A DNA stretch of 9,181 nt from assembly GCA_027858555.1 (NCBI GenBank), contig JAQICP010000341.1, positions 1-9,181 of the forward strand, written 5' to 3'. The notes beneath the pieces are model-generated. The model was not told where the DNA came from. It saw nothing but the letters and a program-made list of their open reading frames with translations, and did not search any database. Made by a program: the position numbers and the translations under genes. Below are positions 7,181-9,181 of the stretch, piece after piece; the first letter of the stretch is position 1, and every line of letters begins with the position of its first letter. This DNA is from Vallitaleaceae bacterium. Its GTDB lineage: Bacteria; Bacillota; Clostridia; Lachnospirales; Vallitaleaceae.

Positions 7181-7910
7181 TTACCATACCGCCGTCTACT
7201 ACAAGTACTTGACCTGTAATATAATCTGCTTTATCAGATGCTAAAAATGCTACTGCATTAGCTATATCTTGTGGTTGACCCAATCTTTTAAGTGGTATTT
7301 CTGCTATCATTTTCTCTCTAGCTTCTGCTGGTATCTTATCTGTCATAGCTGTTTCTATAAAACCTGGTGCTATGGCATTCACTTGTATATTTCTTGGTGC
7401 AAATTCTTTTGCGATTGATTTAGTCATACCAATAACTGCAGCTTTTGATGCTGCGTAGTTAATTTGCCCAGCATTGCCCATAAGACCAATAACTGATGCC
7501 ATGTTAATTATCTTGCCTGCACGTTGTTTGAGCATTTTTCTAGCAGCATGCTTCATGCAATTGAACGTACCTTTTAAGTTAACATTTATAACTGCGTCAA
7601 ATTCTTGTTCAGTCATTGCTACTAGTAATTGGTCTCGCGTAATACCTGCATTATTAACTAGTACGTCTATTCGACCTGCAGTAAATGCTTTTTCCATCAT
7701 TGATTCTACTGCTTCATAATTGCTGACATCTGCAAATAATAACGTACAGGTTCTGCCCATGCCTTCAACTTCTTCTTTAACTTTTATTGCTTCTTCTTCC
7801 ATTACTACATAATTTAATAATATGTCAAATCCTTCGCTTGCTAGTGTAAGTACAATTGTTTTACCGATTCCGGTATTCCCGCCTGTCACTAATGCTACTT
7901 TTTGGCTCAT
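7176..7910 (-). CDS. fabG: 3-oxoacyl-ACP reductase
   Basis: FabG reduces 3-ketoacyl-ACP to 3-hydroxyacyl-ACP. The 244-residue short-chain dehydrogenase has the nucleotide-binding GxxxGxG motif at 10-16, NNAG at 86-89, N111, and the catalytic set S139, Y152 and K156 (YAASK). The PG motif and IETAMT at 182-190 are typical of FabG, as is the C-terminal VDGGMVM. The nucleotide-binding loop reads TGGNTGIG where most FabG proteins have SRGIG, and no arginine follows strand 2 (NYVVMEEE), so cofactor preference may differ. ATG at 7910 overlaps the fabD stop (ATGA), with GGAGG inside fabD, pointing to coupled translation. Position inside the fab operon makes FabG the firm choice over other dehydrogenases. 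Confidence 0.95.
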   Translation of the reverse strand: MSQKVALVTGGNTGIGKTIVLTLASEGFDILLNYVVMEEEAIKVKEEVEGMGRTCTLLFADVSNYEAVESMMEKAFTAGRIDVLVNNAGITRDQLLVAMTEQEFDAVINVNLKGTFNCMKHAARKMLKQRAGKIINMASVIGLMGNAGQINYAASKAAVIGMTKSIAKEFAPRNIQVNAIAPGFIETAMTDKIPAEAREKMIAEIPLKRLGQPQDIANAVAFLASDKADYITGQVLVVDGGMVM

Positions 7911-8836
7911 GATCTTTCCTCCATATAAATAATCAGGTTATCTAAAGTTTCTTGGTCATATACATTAATTACTTTTGCTTTGCGGTCTATTTTTTTAATC
8001 AAACCCTTAAGTGTTTGTCCAGGTCCAATTTCAATAAACAGATCTACACCTGCTGCAATCATATTAACGACATTTTCTTCCCACCTGACAGACCCAACTA
8101 CTTGATCTACCAAAAGTGATTTTACTTGCTTTCTATCCATTACCACTTGGCCCGTTACATTAGTATAATAGGCAGTGGTGAATGGTTTTACGGTTATATC
8201 TTCTAACGCTAATGCCAAAGCATCAGCTGCTGGTTTCATTAATTGAGAGTGAAATGCGCCGCTTACTTTCAGCGGTATCGCTTTAATACCTTTTTCTGTA
8301 AATAGCTCGACAGCTTTATTTAAACTTTTTATTTCCCCGGAAATAACTATTTGCTTAGGATTATTGTAATTAGCAATCCCTAAGTACCCATCAACTGAAT
8401 CAATAATCCCTTTGATTGTCTCTTCATCCGAACCGATTATGGCAGCCATACCACCTTCACTAGCCTGTGCGGCAGCTTCCATATACTCGCCGCGCTTTCT
8501 TACCAACACTATTGCATCTTCAAATGTAATAGCCCCATTTGCAACTAGTGCTGCGTATTCACCTAGGCTCAAACCTGCAACCATATCTGGTATAATGCCC
8601 TGATCTTTAATCGCTTCGAGTAATGCTACTGAAGTCGTAAGAAGGGCTGGTTGGGTGTAATTAGTCTGGTTAATTAAGTCATTGTCTGTGAAGCAGATGG
8701 CTTCTAGATCAAAATCCAGTAAGGCATTTGCTTTGTCATATATTGCTTTGCTTTTTTCGTTCTTCTCTATAATATCTTTTCCCATACCAACCGATTGTGC
8801 CCCTTGGCCTGGAAATATAAATCCTATTTTCCCCAT
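7907..8836 (-). CDS. fabD: Malonyl-CoA:ACP transacylase
   Basis: FabD transfers malonyl from CoA to the acyl carrier protein. The protein of 309 residues has the N-terminal GQGAQ motif (10-14), the nucleophile S90 in GLSLGEYAAL, R115 for the malonyl carboxylate and the catalytic H196 in GAFHS. The start chosen is ATG at 8836-8834: it gives MGKIGFIFPGQG, the standard family start, and a length equal to E. coli FabD. An AAGG at 8850-8847 is a modest ribosome binding site. A longer reading from TTG at 8863 adds nine residues with no ribosome binding site and is disfavoured. The 3' end overlaps fabG by 4 nt. The weak ribosome binding site contrasts with the strong ones downstream. Confidence 0.96.
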   Translation of the reverse strand: MGKIGFIFPGQGAQSVGMGKDIIEKNEKSKAIYDKANALLDFDLEAICFTDNDLINQTNYTQPALLTTSVALLEAIKDQGIIPDMVAGLSLGEYAALVANGAITFEDAIVLVRKRGEYMEAAAQASEGGMAAIIGSDEETIKGIIDSVDGYLGIANYNNPKQIVISGEIKSLNKAVELFTEKGIKAIPLKVSGAFHSQLMKPAADALALALEDITVKPFTTAYYTNVTGQVVMDRKQVKSLLVDQVVGSVRWEENVVNMIAAGVDLFIEIGPGQTLKGLIKKIDRKAKVINVYDQETLDNLIIYMEERS

Positions 8837-8939
8837 ATCATTCCAACCTTCGTCATTTTGCAATTCGCATTACAAAAATTCTGTAATCATTAAATACATG
8901 CCCTTAAGTGTTTCATCCAATGTCTTTCCCTAAAATGTC

Positions 8940-8964
8940 CCTATGCTTAAGATATAAGCATAGG
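8940..8964 (-). repeat. Perfect 10-bp hairpin in the acpP-fabD gap
   Basis: CCTATGCTTA (8964-8955, minus strand) and TAAGCATAGG (8949-8940) pair without mismatch around a 5-nt loop TATCT. The following bases are GACATTTTAG, not a good T-tract. It could be an mRNA structure or a DNA operator palindrome. Its 5' arm shares two bases with the neighbouring stem at 8963-8987, so the two compete at that junction. Confidence 0.6.
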
Positions 8965-9003
8965 ATTCTACTGCTATGATAGAACCCCTGCCATATCAAG
9001 AAT

Positions 9004-9035
9004 AAAAAGGGAGGAACTTTTTTTATTCGGTTCCT
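9004..9035 (-). terminator. Probable terminator or attenuator after acpP
   Basis: Seven nt after the acpP stop is reached at 9042, AGGAAC (9035-9030) can pair with GTTCCT (9017-9012) around a 12-nt loop, followed by CCC and five T (9008-9004). The stem is short and the T-run is three nt away, so termination is probably partial. That would let acpP be made in excess of the downstream genes while still allowing read-through to fabD. A competing 9-bp repeat, GAATAAAAA with TTTTTATTC (9028-9020 with 9008-9000), overlaps it. Confidence 0.5.
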
Positions 9036-9041
9036 TGTTGA

Positions 9042-9181
9042 TTATTGGTGCGCTTCTACGTAACTTAGCGCATCTTGAACGGTTTTCATATTCGCTAACT
9101 CTTCATTAGGAATTTTAACACCAAACGTATCTTCAATTGACATAACTAACTCAAATAAATCTAAAGAATCAGCTCCTAAAT
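9042..9181 (-). CDS. acpP: Acyl carrier protein (5' part beyond window)
   Basis: The acyl carrier protein holds the growing fatty acid on a phosphopantetheine arm. The last 45 residues and the TAA stop (9044-9042) are visible; the start lies beyond the window edge. The visible part begins LGADSLDLFELVMSIED, with the modified serine in the DSL motif at its fifth residue. It ends in helix 4, KTVQDALSYVEAHQ. The acidic helix 2 and FGVKIPNEE loop agree with bacterial AcpP. A whole protein of about 75-80 residues is expected. It is the most upstream operon gene seen and is followed by a terminator-like hairpin. Confidence 0.95.
   Translation of the reverse strand, partial: LGADSLDLFELVMSIEDTFGVKIPNEELANMKTVQDALSYVEAHQ

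Larger units (their letters stand above)
8837..9041 (-). other. Structured acpP-fabD intergenic region
   Basis: This 205-nt gap is the only long one in the operon. It holds no recognisable gene. On the transcript strand it carries, in order, the acpP terminator-like hairpin (9035-9004), an 8-bp stem with one G-U pair (8987-8980 with 8970-8963, loop 9 nt), a perfect 10-bp stem (8964-8955 with 8949-8940, loop 5 nt) and a 6-bp stem (8887-8882 with 8874-8869). A 16-codon frame from TTG 8920 to TAA 8870 has an AGGG upstream. No convincing promoter for fabD was found. Confidence 0.5.

Noticed and set aside
8837..8863. Longer FabD starting at TTG 8863
   Set aside because: No ribosome binding site, and the standard FabD start and length are met exactly by ATG 8836.
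8682..8933. Open frame of 83 codons on the plus strand across the start of fabD
   Set aside because: It is antisense to the conserved fabD coding sequence and resembles no protein. Other plus-strand frames inside accD, accC, fabF and fabG were rejected for the same reason.

Overview
The window looks like chromosomal DNA of a low-GC Firmicute of the class Clostridia. The reasons are the AT-rich base composition, strong GGAGG-type ribosome binding sites before nearly every gene, an L25 protein of the two-domain CTC type, and a fatty-acid gene order typical of Firmicutes. I cannot name the genus. Nothing resembles a phage, insertion sequence, CRISPR array or recent gene transfer.

Layout, left to right. 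Positions 1-590 (minus) carry nearly all of ribosomal protein L25, with its own promoter and a leader holding a terminator-like hairpin. Positions 710-1168 (minus) encode a Nudix hydrolase whose stop codon overlaps the -35 box of the L25 promoter. After a divergent intergenic region, 1389-1778 (plus) encodes a small ACT-domain protein. It converges on the end of a long minus-strand operon, with a nested inverted repeat at 1787-1830 between them.

Positions 1888-9181 (minus) are a type II fatty acid synthesis operon, transcribed as acpP (partial) - fabD - fabG - fabF - accB - fabZ - accC - accD - accA. Seven of the eight genes after acpP are tightly packed: fabD/fabG overlap by ATGA, and the other gaps are 2 to 28 nt. 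The exception is the 205-nt acpP-fabD gap, which holds no clear gene but several stem-loops, including a probable acpP terminator or attenuator.

The genes form one pathway. AccC carboxylates biotin on AccB, and AccD/AccA pass the carboxyl group to acetyl-CoA to make malonyl-CoA. FabD moves malonyl to the acyl carrier protein, FabF condenses it with the growing chain, FabG reduces the 3-ketoacyl-ACP and FabZ dehydrates the product. The enoyl-ACP reductase (FabK, FabI or FabL), FabH and any FabT/FapR-type regulator are not in the window and may lie upstream of acpP.

This is mostly an ordinary housekeeping region. The points worth a second look are the structured acpP-fabD gap, a perfect stem-loop over the fabG stop just before the fabF ribosome binding site, the L25 leader hairpin, a FabG lacking the usual NADPH-binding arginines, and an odd Met/Gln/His/Cys-rich linker in AccB.
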